Assembly: GCA_013002505.1 (NCBI GenBank)
Contig: JABDJL010000030.1
Location: 1-36,456, forward strand
Length of the DNA: 36,456 nucleotides
Source of the DNA: Lysobacterales bacterium
Lineage (GTDB): Bacteria > Pseudomonadota > Gammaproteobacteria > Xanthomonadales > SZUA-36
Direction of reading: 5' to 3'
This document shows positions 22,787 to 32,789 of the stretch, piece by piece. The position numbers and the translations under genes are program-made. The notes beneath the pieces were generated by a model. It did not search any database and was not told the origin of the DNA. It saw nothing but the letters and a program-made list of their open reading frames with translations. Numbering within the stretch: the first letter of the stretch is position 1; the number at the start of each line of letters is the position of its first letter.

Positions 22787-24757
22787 TTACCGTCCTTGCC
22801 TGGCTGCGCGAAATCCGCGTACCGCCTTGCGCAGGGATTCAAGGGATGGTGCGTCCGGTGCGTACCGTATTTGGCGATAAAGGGCAGATATGCGGCCTAT
22901 TTCTTCGGCCTCGCCAGGTTTCACCGTGGTCGCTGCCTGCCCCAGTTCCTCGGGCGTCATGGCTGCCGAGGTATTGATGCCCGCCTTGTCGAGTTTGCGC
23001 CGGAAGGTGTCCCACAATTTCGCTGCGGCATCCCGGTTGCTGGAAATTCGTAACCTGAGCAGCAACGGTGACATCAGGGCTGCAATCAGCGTAATGGCGA
23101 TCACCAGGATTACAACCAGCTTGGTGCTGTCCAGTCGTTCCATGCCAAAGGGCTGAAACAATCTTGATTGCTGCTCGAGCCCGAAAGCGATGACCCATTC
23201 ATTCCAGCCTCTTTGTAACAGGTCGAAGTTGTTTTTGAGGCTTCTGATCCACTCATAATCGAACATGTAGCGCCGCGAGGACAGCGCATTCATTGCGCCG
23301 CTTTCGATGCGTCCGGGCGCCACCGCCGCGGTCGGATCTACGCGGACCCAACCACGCCCCTCCAGCCATACCTCAGACCAGGCATGCGCATCCGACTGGC
23401 GCACCAGCAAATAGCTTCCCGTGTGATATCCGCCCATGTACCCGGTTACGATACGGGCTGGTATACCAGCCATGCGCATCATGACGGTGAAGGCCGAAGC
23501 ATAGTGTTCACAAAAGCCTTTGCGGGTATCGAACAGGAATTCGTCTACCGTGTGCTGGCTCAGCAGTGGTGGGTTGAGGGTGTAGGAAAACTCCTCGGTG
23601 TTGAACCAACGCAGTATCCGGTCAATGAATTCAGAATCGGAATCTGCTTCATCCCGCCATTCCTGCACCAGCTCAAGGGTCCTGGGGTTGTAACCTTCCG
23701 GAAGCTTCAGTGCCGAGGTACGCAAGATGATCTTCAGTTCAGGCATGTCCACGAAATCTGGATTCGAAACCATGTCGTAACTGCGTAGCCGCGTGATCGG
23801 GCGTGTCAAAAGCTGGAAGTCTATCGTCACGCGGCTTCGGTTCGGCGTAATGGCCGGGTAGTCCAGGGCGAACATCCAATGACGTTCGGTGGGCTCCATC
23901 TGGACCCTGTAGCGAATCGAATCAGGGGTGATGTCGGGCAGCGTTTCTGCCGGAACATTACGACTGTAATAGGCGCCGCTCCAGGCCCGACCGTCGAAGT
24001 TCCAAAAAACCGGCCCGCGCCAGTACAAGTCACGAATCATGGGGATCGGTGAATCGAATTCCACCCTGAAAGCCGGGGAATCATCCATGAACAGGTTTTG
24101 AATGTCGCCCGGGGCCATCGAATCGGACAGGCCTGTCTTGGCGTCCAGGGCCGATTCTGGCACGCCCCACATCGGTCCGCCCCAGCGCGGAAACAGCATG
24201 AATAAAACCAACGCTGCCGGAGCTGCCATCGCAACCAACTTGGTGCTGTAACCCAGTTCCTGAAGAAAACCGTGATTGCTGGGCGGAACCGTCCCTTTGC
24301 CGGTGAATGCATCGCGCCTTTGCAGCAGCGTCAGGGCCACCAGTGCACCGAGCATGACGCTCGCGGCATAAACCAGCATGAACAGGCCCTGTGAAAACAG
24401 GAACTGCGTGGCGCACAGAAACAGGCTCAGACTCGCCACGATCCGCGCGTCACGAACTTTGAAGGTTTCGAGCAACTTCAAAGCCAGCATGACGGTGAGC
24501 AGGCTGACTGCTGCGCGGCGGCCGAACAATCCGCCGTAGGTCATAACCAGGAAAAATACCGTCATTGCGGTCGCCGCAATGCGCACCAGCAAGGGCATCG
24601 GACGCCAACCGCGTAACTCGGCGACAATGCGCCAGGCAATAGGCAAGACGATCAGGGGTAATAATTGCACCGGCATGCTCAACGCCTGTGGAATCAAGGC
24701 GATCGTAATGGTGAATATCACCCACAACATGCCAGCCTGTTGGTTGTTCAGTTTCAC
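22787..24757 (-). CDS. TgpA-like membrane transglutaminase (DUF3488)
   Basis: The 656-residue product has about six N-terminal membrane helices (to residue ~195) and an extracytoplasmic transglutaminase-like domain. The Cys416-His458-Asp474 triad is intact, in RKGFCEHYASAF, SDAHAWSEVW and WVRVDPT. A single helix near residue 550 and a cytoplasmic tail follow. Pseudomonas aeruginosa TgpA has this layout and is essential there. The GTG at 24757 overlaps the DUF58 stop (GTGA), so it is preferred over the longer frame from 24784. The MoxR-DUF58-TgpA order is conserved, and the cassette is thought to act on secreted or membrane proteins. Confidence 0.93.
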   Translation of the reverse strand: MKLNNQQAGMLWVIFTITIALIPQALSMPVQLLPLIVLPIAWRIVAELRGWRPMPLLVRIAATAMTVFFLVMTYGGLFGRRAAVSLLTVMLALKLLETFKVRDARIVASLSLFLCATQFLFSQGLFMLVYAASVMLGALVALTLLQRRDAFTGKGTVPPSNHGFLQELGYSTKLVAMAAPAALVLFMLFPRWGGPMWGVPESALDAKTGLSDSMAPGDIQNLFMDDSPAFRVEFDSPIPMIRDLYWRGPVFWNFDGRAWSGAYYSRNVPAETLPDITPDSIRYRVQMEPTERHWMFALDYPAITPNRSRVTIDFQLLTRPITRLRSYDMVSNPDFVDMPELKIILRTSALKLPEGYNPRTLELVQEWRDEADSDSEFIDRILRWFNTEEFSYTLNPPLLSQHTVDEFLFDTRKGFCEHYASAFTVMMRMAGIPARIVTGYMGGYHTGSYLLVRQSDAHAWSEVWLEGRGWVRVDPTAAVAPGRIESGAMNALSSRRYMFDYEWIRSLKNNFDLLQRGWNEWVIAFGLEQQSRLFQPFGMERLDSTKLVVILVIAITLIAALMSPLLLRLRISSNRDAAAKLWDTFRRKLDKAGINTSAAMTPEELGQAATTVKPGEAEEIGRISALYRQIRYAPDAPSLESLRKAVRGFRAARQGR

Positions 24758-25731
24758 GTGAACAAGGCCAGTTGCTCGAGGCATTGTTCCCGGTGCCGGT
24801 CACCCAGGGCCGCGGGAAGGGAAATGTTGGGCAGGACCAGGCTGTACGGGACTTGCTTGTGATCCGCGATCAGTATCCAGGCGGTCAGGATGGACAAACG
24901 CTGCTCGGTTGGCGTGCCGGAAAGTGCATGCCAGTCCAGTTCGCAGGACTCATCACGCGGCGTCTCCATTTCTCGCGTGTAGAGCTGGTCGTGACGCGCG
25001 CTGGATCGCCATGCGACGCGTTTCATCGGATCGCCCACCCGGTATTGCCGAATTCCGTGCACCTGGTCGCCTTCGCCCTTGCGTGCTCGATCGCCAGTTC
25101 CGCCACCAGATTGTGGCAGTGGTGGTGGTTTAACTGCAGGTTGGGGATAAATGAGACACCGGGCACGGGGAAAGAACCAGGCCCAGGCGCGAAACAATCC
25201 CAGCGGATAACGTGTTTCAAGTTTGAATGGCTCCATGTCAAGCCATCCGCGTCGACTGCCGAGTTGCTTGAGCTCCAGCTGGTTTGCCGATTGCTCAGCG
25301 ACGTCCACGCAATCCTGCAGCTTCCTGTAGCCGCCCATGATTGTCAGCCTCGGGCGAATTTCGGCATTACCCAGGAACACGCGAAATACGGCGTGTTCAC
25401 CGGCGAATACAGGTTCTGCATGAATTTCCTGGATGGTAATTCCCACCAGGTTGCGGTAGGCCAGCACGGTGGTCAACTGCGCGATGACGCCAAAAATAAA
25501 AACCAGTAACAGCGCCATGTTGTTATTGAAGTTCAGCCCGCCAAGAGCCATGAACATCAGCATCAGCCCGAACGCAAAACCAAAAGAAGTTGGAACGACG
25601 AAGATGTTGCGGTACTCGAGCTCGAAGGGTACAGAAACCTCGCCACGACGGCGGCGTACTCGTTCAAGGAACCAGGTTCGCAGCCTTTCACGGGGAAAAA
25701 CCCGGTCCAGGATGGCGCTTGCGGTGTTCAT
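24754..25731 (-). CDS. DUF58 domain protein of the MoxR cassette
   Basis: The 325-residue product has two membrane helices (around residues 48-90: FGFAFGLMLMFMALGGLNFNNNMALLLVFIFG). The cytoplasmic DUF58 region carries the signature VGDPMKRVAWRSSARHDQLYTREMETP near residues 230-257. DUF58 proteins accompany MoxR ATPases and, in larger clusters, VWA-domain proteins. No VWA gene is present here. It starts 16 bases after moxR and overlaps tgpA by 4 bases. Confidence 0.92.
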   Translation of the reverse strand: MNTASAILDRVFPRERLRTWFLERVRRRRGEVSVPFELEYRNIFVVPTSFGFAFGLMLMFMALGGLNFNNNMALLLVFIFGVIAQLTTVLAYRNLVGITIQEIHAEPVFAGEHAVFRVFLGNAEIRPRLTIMGGYRKLQDCVDVAEQSANQLELKQLGSRRGWLDMEPFKLETRYPLGLFRAWAWFFPRARCLIYPQPAVKPPPLPQSGGGTGDRARKGEGDQVHGIRQYRVGDPMKRVAWRSSARHDQLYTREMETPRDESCELDWHALSGTPTEQRLSILTAWILIADHKQVPYSLVLPNISLPAALGDRHREQCLEQLALFT

Positions 25732-25747
25732 TCAAAAATTCCGGAGT

Positions 25748-26704
25748 TCAGGGTATCGCCACCTGGTTCAGCAGTGAGGTCAGTTGTTCCTCAACCGTCA
25801 CTTCCATGCCGTGCGGAACGGTCATGCGGTGACGAGCCAATGCCGGGAATACCCGCTTGATATCTTCCGAGGTCACAAAATCGCGCCCATTGATGAATGC
25901 CAGGGCTTTGCCGCAGTGCAGCAGGGCTATGCCGGCCCGTGGTGAAAGGCCGGTCTCGAACCAGCGGCTGTTGCGTGTTTCGGCCAGCAGCGCCTGTATG
26001 TAATCGAGCAGGGCTTCGCTGGCATGCAATCGCTGGCATTGTTCCTGCAAGGCCTGGACATCGGCGGTTGACATGGCCGCAGATGTTTTGACCAGCACCT
26101 TGGACCGGTCTTCGGCTGTCAGCAGTTCGCGTTCTACCTTGGGATCCGGAAAGCCCAGGGTCAAACTCAGCAGAAAGCGGTCGAGTTGTGAATCCGGCAA
26201 AGGAAAGGTTCCGACCAGGTCGAGGGGGTTTTGTGTCGCGATGACGAAGAATGGATCCGGCAGGCCATGCGTTGTACTTTCAATCGTGACCTGGCCTTCT
26301 GCCATGGCCTCGAGCAGGGCACTCTGGCTTTTCGGAGTAGCGCGATTGACTTCATCAGCAAGGATCAGTTCTGAAAAAATGGGACCGGGATGGAATTCGA
26401 ATTCTTCGCGATCCCGTCGGTAGATCGAGACACCCAGGATGTCCGCCGGTAGCAGATCGCTGGTGAACTGAATGCGCTGATAATGGGCTCCGATCACGGT
26501 GGCCAGTGCGTGGGCGAGCGTTGTTTTCCCTACACCTGGTAAATCTTCGATCAACAGGTGACCGCGCGCCAGCAGGCAACTGAAAGCCAGCTCTACCTGG
26601 CGCTCCTTGCCAAGCAGGATGCTGTTGACGGAATTCATGGCCTGCTGCAGTCGATCCTGAAGACTGCTGCCGGTTGTCGACTCCTGTACCGAAATTCCAC
26701 TCAT
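25748..26704 (-). CDS. MoxR family AAA+ ATPase
   Basis: The 318-residue ATPase has Walker A LPGVGKTTLA (Lys60), Walker B ELILADEVNRA, the sensor 1 region FFVIATQNPLDLVGTFPLPDSQLDRF and the lid domain with GLSPRAGIALLHCGKALA. MoxR ATPases act as chaperones that mature or assemble protein complexes, usually with the VWA or DUF58 proteins encoded beside them. The ATG abuts the phhB stop, with no gap between them. Confidence 0.95.
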   Translation of the reverse strand: MSGISVQESTTGSSLQDRLQQAMNSVNSILLGKERQVELAFSCLLARGHLLIEDLPGVGKTTLAHALATVIGAHYQRIQFTSDLLPADILGVSIYRRDREEFEFHPGPIFSELILADEVNRATPKSQSALLEAMAEGQVTIESTTHGLPDPFFVIATQNPLDLVGTFPLPDSQLDRFLLSLTLGFPDPKVERELLTAEDRSKVLVKTSAAMSTADVQALQEQCQRLHASEALLDYIQALLAETRNSRWFETGLSPRAGIALLHCGKALAFINGRDFVTSEDIKRVFPALARHRMTVPHGMEVTVEEQLTSLLNQVAIP

Positions 26705-27043
26705 TTACTGATTCTCCATCAGGGCATTGACCCTTGCTGCGCAGATAAAGTCATTTTCGGACAGGCCGTTTATCGCGTGCGTCGTGAAAGTCACATCGCA
26801 ATAATTGTAGCCTGCCACAAAGTCGGGGTGGTGGCCCTGACGATTGGCGATCCATGCCAGGGCATTGATAAACGACATGGTCTTGTAAAATCCGGGGAAT
26901 TCAAAACGGCACGATATGGCCTTAAATTGCGGGTCTGCCTGCCAGTTTTCAAGCTGTCCAAGGTACAGCCTGACACGTTCGGCCGCCAACGGTTCGGCGC
27001 CGCCTTCACAGGGCTTGCATTTCTTTTCCAGCAGTCTTTCCAA
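26705..27043 (-). CDS. phhB: Pterin-4a-carbinolamine dehydratase
   Basis: The 112-residue product matches PhhB/DCoH, which recycles the pterin cofactor of phenylalanine hydroxylase. It begins with the bacterial CxPCEGG motif (KKCKPCEGGAEPL). The active site region is GHHPDF with H71 and H72, and the later H89 in TFTTHAINGLSENDF. The TTG at 27043 is chosen because GGGAG lies 6 bases before it and the length then matches the family; an ATG at 27091 would add 16 unusual residues. No phenylalanine hydroxylase gene is nearby. It is the first gene of the minus-strand MoxR chain. Confidence 0.9.
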   Translation of the reverse strand: MERLLEKKCKPCEGGAEPLAAERVRLYLGQLENWQADPQFKAISCRFEFPGFYKTMSFINALAWIANRQGHHPDFVAGYNYCDVTFTTHAINGLSENDFICAARVNALMENQ

Positions 27044-27339
27044 TCCAAACTCCCTGGATGGTGATTCCTGGGTCACCCCTTGCCGGGGCAATTTCGCCGC
27101 AGGTGCGCGACAGGCAGATCCCGCCGCTGCAATTCAATCACCCGTACCATTTCTTCCGTGTGCCCGGTCCATTTCGGCTCTGACTGATCTGCGTACGAAA
27201 TTTAGTATACCATTCGTTAATATTTTCAGTAACCTGTCACGCAATTTATAAGCAATTCCGAATGACCAAGACTGGCCTACAATTGAACCCGCGAATCGTT
27301 TGTTGCTCACCCGCGGGCAGATCGGTCCTGTTGCCAGGT

Positions 27340-27354
27340 CGGTCAAACTGACCG
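27340..27354. promoter_or_regulatory. Hairpin just upstream of the patatin gene
   Basis: CGGTCA-AAC-TGACCG is a perfect 6-bp stem ending 13 bases before the patatin ATG. A three-codon frame (ATG AGC TTG TAA, 27358-27369) follows it and overlaps the start codon as TAATG. An operator or translational control element is possible; neither is shown. Confidence 0.35.
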
Positions 27355-27367
27355 GCATGAGCTTGTA

Positions 27368-28510
27368 ATGATGACAACATCAGCCCACGAAAATTTGAAG
27401 CAACGCGCAGCACTGGTCTTGCCTGGCGGTGGCGCGCGTGCCGCCTACCAGGTTGGAGTGCTGAAGGCGATCAACGAACTTCAACCCGCGCAGCATTCCC
27501 TGTTTCCGGTGATTTGCGGTACTTCGGCCGGCGCCATCAACGCCGCGGTTCTGGCCAGTCATGCGCATGAATTCCCGGAGGGCGTTTCGAGGCTGGAACA
27601 ATTCTGGGCCAGCATGTACTGCGCCAGGATCTACCGAACCGACGGCTGGTCGGTACTCAAGTCCGGCGCTCACTGGCTGGCAATGCTGCTCAGCGGTGGA
27701 TTATTGAGAACTCATCCCCGTTCGCTGCTCGACAATCAACCGCTGCGTGTTTTTCTTGATCGCACTTTGCGCCTTGACGGAATCGTCACGGCCATTGAAC
27801 AGCAGGCCCTGCGCGGTGTTGCAGTGACTGCATCGGGCTATACACAGGCTTCGGCCGTAAGTTTTTTCCAGGCTTCAGAGCAGGTGCGTGCCTGGAAAAG
27901 GGTGCGTCGCTATGGCTGTTCGGAGACCCTCGACGTACGCCATCTACTGGCATCGGCCGCGCTACCCCTGCTGTTTCCGGCAGAACGGATTGGCAATGAA
28001 TATTACGGCGATGGCGGCATGCGGATGGTGGCGCCGCTGAGCCCCGCCATTCATCTTGGTGCAGAGCGCCTGCTGGTGATTGGCACACGGGATGAAAAGC
28101 CTGACCCGAAACCACAGAAACTGACTGGCTATCCTTCACTCGGTGAGATTGGAGGCTACTTGCTGGACACCATTTTCATGGACACCCTGAATGCTGATCT
28201 TGCCCGCCTGCAACGAATCAACAGGACGCTCTCGCTGATGCCCGAACAAAGTCGCCGTGAAACGGGGTTACGCCATATCGAGACGCTGGTCATACGGCCG
28301 AGCCGGGATTTGCGAATCGTCACCAAGGAGCACGTTGGTGATATTCCGCGGGCGGTCAGAATTTTGCTCAGAACCCTGGGGGGCTGGGGCAGAGACTGGC
28401 GCATGGCCAGCTATCTGTTATTCGAGTCTCCCTATTGCAGGGAATTGATCGAACTTGGATACCGGGACGGTCTGGAGCAGGAGGCCGAGCTGAGGGCTTT
28501 TCTCGACTGA
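27368..28510 (+). CDS. Patatin-like phospholipase
   Basis: The 380-residue protein has the patatin fold signatures. The glycine-rich oxyanion loop is [13 protein letters not shown] (residues 18-30), the nucleophile elbow is GTSAG with Ser53, and the catalytic Asp215 lies in YGDGGMRM. No signal peptide is seen, so it is probably a cytoplasmic lipid acyl hydrolase of the RssA-like group; the ~100-residue C-terminal region is less conserved. It diverges from phhB across a 324-base gap (27044-27367) that holds the short hairpin noted above and an AT-rich stretch near 27200-27230, but no other clear feature. It converges on fadE with only 6 bases between stops. Confidence 0.92.
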   Translation: MMTTSAHENLKQRAALVLPGGGARAAYQVGVLKAINELQPAQHSLFPVICGTSAGAINAAVLASHAHEFPEGVSRLEQFWASMYCARIYRTDGWSVLKSGAHWLAMLLSGGLLRTHPRSLLDNQPLRVFLDRTLRLDGIVTAIEQQALRGVAVTASGYTQASAVSFFQASEQVRAWKRVRRYGCSETLDVRHLLASAALPLLFPAERIGNEYYGDGGMRMVAPLSPAIHLGAERLLVIGTRDEKPDPKPQKLTGYPSLGEIGGYLLDTIFMDTLNADLARLQRINRTLSLMPEQSRRETGLRHIETLVIRPSRDLRIVTKEHVGDIPRAVRILLRTLGGWGRDWRMASYLLFESPYCRELIELGYRDGLEQEAELRAFLD

Positions 28511-28516
28511 TGCGAT

Positions 28517-30979
28517 TCAGCCACCCTCGGCAACTGCCGGCCTGAATGGCGTGTCTTCCTGCCCCTCGATCTTGCTGCGCGGAAAGTCGTCAACGGCGAT
28601 CACCTCGATCGAGGCTTCCTGGGCGAGCCGAACCCGTGCGCCCTGTTCCTCGGTAATCACACCGCTCTCAACGGCCCTTTGGACAAGCCCTGCGTAATTG
28701 TCTACAGACACGGTTTCTTTCAATGCCGTACGGATCGCCTGCTCGGCGTCGGCCGAATCCAGCACAAGGTGGAATGCCGTGTTGACCTTGCCCGATGCAT
28801 CCCTGGCATCAGAAACATAGATGCCCGATATCAGGCGGTCGCGGCTGGCATTTTCGTCCAGCATCAGGCGGGCGATCGCCTTGCCGACAGGGTCGGACGG
28901 CGGTGCGTATGACTGTCCGAACGGAAAGATAATGCTTTTGACCAATCCACCAAGCAATGGCACCGGAAAATTCCGAAGGACGCCCAGCAAGCTGTTCTGG
29001 ATCGTGTAAAGGCTGTCGTCCATGCCCCATTGCAACAAGGGCAGGTCTTCCTCGGGCCGGCCGTCATCCTCGAAGCGTTTCAGCATGGCGCTGCCCAGGT
29101 AAAGATGGATCAGGGCATCGGCCAGACGGCCGGAAAGCGTCTCGCGAAATTTGAATTTGCCGCCCAGGGTCAGCAGTACCGAATCAGCCACCAGGGCAAA
29201 GGCAGAACTCATGCGCGTCATTTGACGGTAGTAACGCGCCGTGGGGCCGGAGACCGGGCTGCTGGTGGCCAGGCCGCCGCTCAGGGCCAGCATCAGCGAA
29301 CGCACGGCATTGCTGATCGTGTAGCCGACATGTGAAAACAGTGCCTTGTCAAAATCTCGCCGCGTTCCGTTGCGGCCACTGGCGGCATTCATCTCCTTCA
29401 AAAGCCATGGGTGAGCGCGTATCGCACCCTGTCCAAAAATAATCAGCGACCGGGTCAGGATATTGGCGCCCTCGACGGTGATCGAGATCGGCAGCGCTTC
29501 GTACGCGTGCGCCAGGTAGTTGTTGGGGCCGGTAATGATGCCCTTGCCGCCATGCACATCCATCGCGTCATTAATGGTTTGCCGGTTTCCTTCGGTCAAC
29601 TGGTATTTGACAATCGCAGAAAGCACCGCGGGTCTCTCGCCCTGGTCCAGCGCCGACAGCGTCAGGCGGCGCGCGGCGTCCATGCGGTAGGTGCGACCGC
29701 CAATCCGTGCAAGCGGCTCTTCGATGCCTTCGAAATACCCGATCGGGATACCAAACTGTTTCCTGATCCGGGCATAGGCACCGGTCATCATGCTGGCCAT
29801 CTTGCCACCGGCCACGCCCAGCGCTGGCAGGGAAATGGCGCGTCCCGCAGCCAGGCTTTGCATCAACATCTTCCATCCCTGGCCGATCATTTTCTGACCG
29901 CCGATGATCCAGTCCATGGGTATGAACACATCCGATCCGCTGGTGGGGCCATTCATGAATACCGCGCCGATGGGCATATGGCGTGTGCCGATCTGTACAC
30001 CCGCTGTGGAGGTCGGAATCAAGGCGCAGGTAATTCCCAGGTCCGGTTGGTCACCGATCAGGCCTTCCGGGTCTTTGGCGCGAAAAGCCAGTCCCAGCAG
30101 GGTCGCGACCGGCGCCAGTGTAATGTACCGCTTGTTCCACGTGACCTTGAGTCCCAGCACCTCGCGTCCTTCAAATTCACCCATGCACACGATGCCCTCG
30201 TCAATCATGCTGGCCGCATCGGACCCTGCGCTGGGCGAGGTCAGAGCGAAGCAGGGAATCTCTTCACCGCTCGCGAGGCGCGGCAGGTAATGGTCCTTTT
30301 GTTCCTCGGTGCCGTAGTGCATCAGCAACTCGGCGGGTCCCAGAGAGTTGGGCACCATGACGGTAACAGCGGCGGTCAGGTTGCGGCTGGCGAGTTTCAT
30401 GACCACGGCCGAGTTGGCCGCGGCTGAAAACTCAAGTCCGCCATAACTTTCCGGGATGATCATGCTGAAAAACCGGTGGCGCTTGAGGAATTCCCAGGCC
30501 TCTGCGGGCAAACGCCTGTGCCGGTCACAAATATCCCAGTCGTCGAGTGATCGACACAATTCTTCCACCGGGCCGTCCAGGTATGCCTGCTCTTTCTCGC
30601 TGAGCGTTGCCGGGGGTGTCTTCAGCAGCTTGCGCCAGCGCGGGCGGCCGCTGAACAGTTCGCCGTCCCACCACACCGTACCGGCGTCGAGCGCCTCCTG
30701 CTCGGTATCGGAGAGGCGGGGCAATAGCTTACGGAATAAACTGTACAGGCGGTCGGAAATAAGCAGGCGGCGCAGTGGTTTGATGGAAAATCCCGCCAGG
30801 GTGATCATTATGATGCCAAACGACCAGCGGAACCACGTCGGGGTAGGGTAGGCAATCCGGAAATTGGTCAACAGGGCCGTAATCACCGCCAGGATAATGA
30901 CCGTCACGACCAGCGGCACGCGGTTATAGGACAGGATCATCAGTGTCAGCACCAGTGCCAGCAGGAACAACAGTGTCAT
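28517..30979 (-). CDS. fadE: FadE-type acyl-CoA dehydrogenase
   Basis: The 820-residue protein matches the long FadE form (E. coli 814), with an N-terminal membrane region (LLFLLALVLTLMIL, VVTVIILAVITALL, SFGIIMITLAGFSI). The acyl-CoA dehydrogenase core includes SYGGLEFSA, CFALTSPSAGSDA, VTWNKRYITLAPVA and DAMDVHGGKGIITGPNN, followed by the FadE-specific C-terminal domain (DUF1974). It catalyses the first step of fatty acid beta-oxidation at the inner membrane. The gene is monocistronic by context, with 239 bases to the divergent ndk. I could not find a convincing FadR-type operator in that gap. Confidence 0.96.
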   Translation of the reverse strand: MTLLFLLALVLTLMILSYNRVPLVVTVIILAVITALLTNFRIAYPTPTWFRWSFGIIMITLAGFSIKPLRRLLISDRLYSLFRKLLPRLSDTEQEALDAGTVWWDGELFSGRPRWRKLLKTPPATLSEKEQAYLDGPVEELCRSLDDWDICDRHRRLPAEAWEFLKRHRFFSMIIPESYGGLEFSAAANSAVVMKLASRNLTAAVTVMVPNSLGPAELLMHYGTEEQKDHYLPRLASGEEIPCFALTSPSAGSDAASMIDEGIVCMGEFEGREVLGLKVTWNKRYITLAPVATLLGLAFRAKDPEGLIGDQPDLGITCALIPTSTAGVQIGTRHMPIGAVFMNGPTSGSDVFIPMDWIIGGQKMIGQGWKMLMQSLAAGRAISLPALGVAGGKMASMMTGAYARIRKQFGIPIGYFEGIEEPLARIGGRTYRMDAARRLTLSALDQGERPAVLSAIVKYQLTEGNRQTINDAMDVHGGKGIITGPNNYLAHAYEALPISITVEGANILTRSLIIFGQGAIRAHPWLLKEMNAASGRNGTRRDFDKALFSHVGYTISNAVRSLMLALSGGLATSSPVSGPTARYYRQMTRMSSAFALVADSVLLTLGGKFKFRETLSGRLADALIHLYLGSAMLKRFEDDGRPEEDLPLLQWGMDDSLYTIQNSLLGVLRNFPVPLLGGLVKSIIFPFGQSYAPPSDPVGKAIARLMLDENASRDRLISGIYVSDARDASGKVNTAFHLVLDSADAEQAIRTALKETVSVDNYAGLVQRAVESGVITEEQGARVRLAQEASIEVIAVDDFPRSKIEGQEDTPFRPAVAEGG

Positions 30980-31218
30980 GCGTTACCTCTCGAGGTTAAT
31001 CCAGTTTGGCCAGTCGCCAACAAGTCTCCTGGCGGAGAATGGAAGGCAGCTTATTTTGCCTTGAATCAGAGCTTAATCATACCACTGAAGATGGATATCG
31101 AGATTGCGACACAGGTCAGCGACCTTTAGAATTACACGGTTTTATTAATGCCCAGTGCGCCTGATTGGGATCAATTATAATAAGCATATATATCAATATA
31201 TTACGAGGTATAATTAAA

Positions 31219-31632
31219 GTGTCAATTGAAAGAACGCTTTCGATAATCAAACCGGATGCGGTGGCCAAGAATGTGATTGGGCAGATTTACTCGCGTTTTG
31301 AGAACGCCGGCCTGCGCATTATCGCCGCCAGGATGGCTCACCTTAGCCGTGAACAGGCAGAAGGCTTTTATGAGGTTCACCGCGAGCGGCCGTTCTTTTC
31401 GGCACTGGTTGAATTCATGACTTCGGGCCCTGTGATGATCCAGGTGCTTGAAGGCGAAGACGCCATCAACCGTAATCGTGAGCTGATGGGTGCAACCAAT
31501 CCGCAAGAGGCTGCGCCGGGAACGATCCGCGCTGATTTTGCCGAAAGCATCGACGCAAACGCGGTGCACGGGTCGGATGGCCCGGAAACGGCAGCGGCTG
31601 AAATTGCCTACTTTTTCGGCGACGAAGCCTGA
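31219..31632 (+). CDS. ndk: Nucleoside diphosphate kinase
   Basis: The 137-residue enzyme balances nucleoside triphosphates. It starts with [21 protein letters not shown]; the GTG at 31219 has GAGGT at 31205-31209, 9 bases before it. The active-site histidine is in [10 protein letters not shown], and the Kpn loop and FEN/RFENAGL segments are present. It is a few residues shorter than E. coli Ndk at the C-terminus. The AT-rich stretch 31170-31215 upstream includes TATAAT at 31176-31181 and may be the promoter, but no good -35 element is aligned. It heads the conserved ndk-rlmN-pilW-rodZ run. Confidence 0.97.
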   Translation: MSIERTLSIIKPDAVAKNVIGQIYSRFENAGLRIIAARMAHLSREQAEGFYEVHRERPFFSALVEFMTSGPVMIQVLEGEDAINRNRELMGATNPQEAAPGTIRADFAESIDANAVHGSDGPETAAAEIAYFFGDEA

Positions 31633-31670
31633 CCCAGGCCGCGCTGCAAAGTTACGCACGCAGTATCGAA

Positions 31671-32789
31671 ATGGAACACGCGCCGCACACTGAAGCCAGA
31701 ACGAATCTGCTGGATCTCGACGAACCCGGGATGTCCAGCTGGTTCAGTTCAATGGGTGAACGGCCGTTTCGTGCCCGCCAGGTCTTGAAATGGATGTTCC
31801 ACCACCAGGAAACCCGCTTCGACAAGATGACGGACCTGGGGCTGGATTTGCGCGACCGGCTGTCTGACTGTGCCGAGATCACGATGCCGGAAGTGCTCAG
31901 GGAGCAACAATCCGACGACGGCACGGTGAAATGGTTATTGGGCCTGTCCGGGGGCAACGCGGTGGAGACGGTGTTTATTCCCGAAAAGACCCGCGGAACC
32001 TTGTGCGTTTCATCCCAGGTGGGTTGTGCTTTGAATTGCACATTCTGTTCGACCGGCACCCAGGGCTTCAATCGCAACCTGAGCACCGGTGAGATTATTG
32101 GCCAGGTCCTGCAGGCAGCACGTTTGCTGGGACACGAGCGCAATGGCAAGCGTCGCATTACCAACGTGGTCATGATGGGCATGGGCGAGCCCTTGCTGAA
32201 TTTCGACGCCCTGGTGCCTGCGCTGAACCTGATGCGTGATGACCTGGGATTCGGACTTGCCGCGAAACGCGTCACGGTCAGCACCGCCGGGCTGGTTCCG
32301 GGCATCCGTAAGCTGCGTGATGCGGTGGACGTGGCGTTGGCTGTTTCTTTGCACGCGCCGGTTGATGAACTGCGTACCGAACTTGTGCCGCTGAACCGCA
32401 AGTACCCGATTGCTGAACTGATGCAGGCCTGCCGTGATTACGTTTCCGGAAAAAAGAAAAGAACCGTGACGTTTGAGTACACACTGATGCACGAGGTCAA
32501 TGATCATCCCGGGCATGCGCGCCAATTGGTCAAGTTGCTGCGCAGCGTGCCGAGTAAACTTAACCTGATTCCGTTTAATCCATTCCCAGGCACCCGGTAC
32601 CGTTGTTCATCGTCGGAACGTATCAACCGGTTCCAGGAAATTGTCATGGCAGGTGGACTGATTGCCACGGTGCGCAAGACCCGCGGTGAAGACATTGATG
32701 CAGCGTGCGGACAACTGGTTGGAAAAGTCAGGGATCGCACCCGGCGCAGCCGCGCACATCGCGAACGCCTGGAGGCACAAAGTACATGA
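31671..32789 (+). CDS. rlmN: Dual-specificity RNA methyltransferase RlmN
   Basis: The 372-residue radical SAM enzyme methylates C2 of A2503 in 23S rRNA and A37 in some tRNAs. The iron-sulphur cysteines are C119, C123 and C126 in [12 protein letters not shown]. The conserved catalytic cysteines appear in LCVSSQVGC and near the C-terminus in [20 protein letters not shown] and the [14 protein letters not shown] and LAVSLHAP strands also fit the family. It lies 38 bases after ndk and overlaps pilW by 4 bases (ATGA). Confidence 0.97.
   Translation: MEHAPHTEARTNLLDLDEPGMSSWFSSMGERPFRARQVLKWMFHHQETRFDKMTDLGLDLRDRLSDCAEITMPEVLREQQSDDGTVKWLLGLSGGNAVETVFIPEKTRGTLCVSSQVGCALNCTFCSTGTQGFNRNLSTGEIIGQVLQAARLLGHERNGKRRITNVVMMGMGEPLLNFDALVPALNLMRDDLGFGLAAKRVTVSTAGLVPGIRKLRDAVDVALAVSLHAPVDELRTELVPLNRKYPIAELMQACRDYVSGKKKRTVTFEYTLMHEVNDHPGHARQLVKLLRSVPSKLNLIPFNPFPGTRYRCSSSERINRFQEIVMAGGLIATVRKTRGEDIDAACGQLVGKVRDRTRRSRAHRERLEAQST

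Noticed and set aside
27134-27358. Minus-strand 74-codon frame in the phhB-patatin gap
   Set aside because: No ribosome binding site or recognisable motif, and its DNA includes the hairpin and AT-rich control region.
29411-30427. 338-codon plus-strand frame
   Set aside because: Antisense to fadE with a His/Gln/Gly-rich composition and no motif.
30980-31218. FadR-type operator upstream of fadE
   Set aside because: CCAGTTTGGCCAGTCG near 31000 recalls half of a FadR site, but no full palindrome is present.
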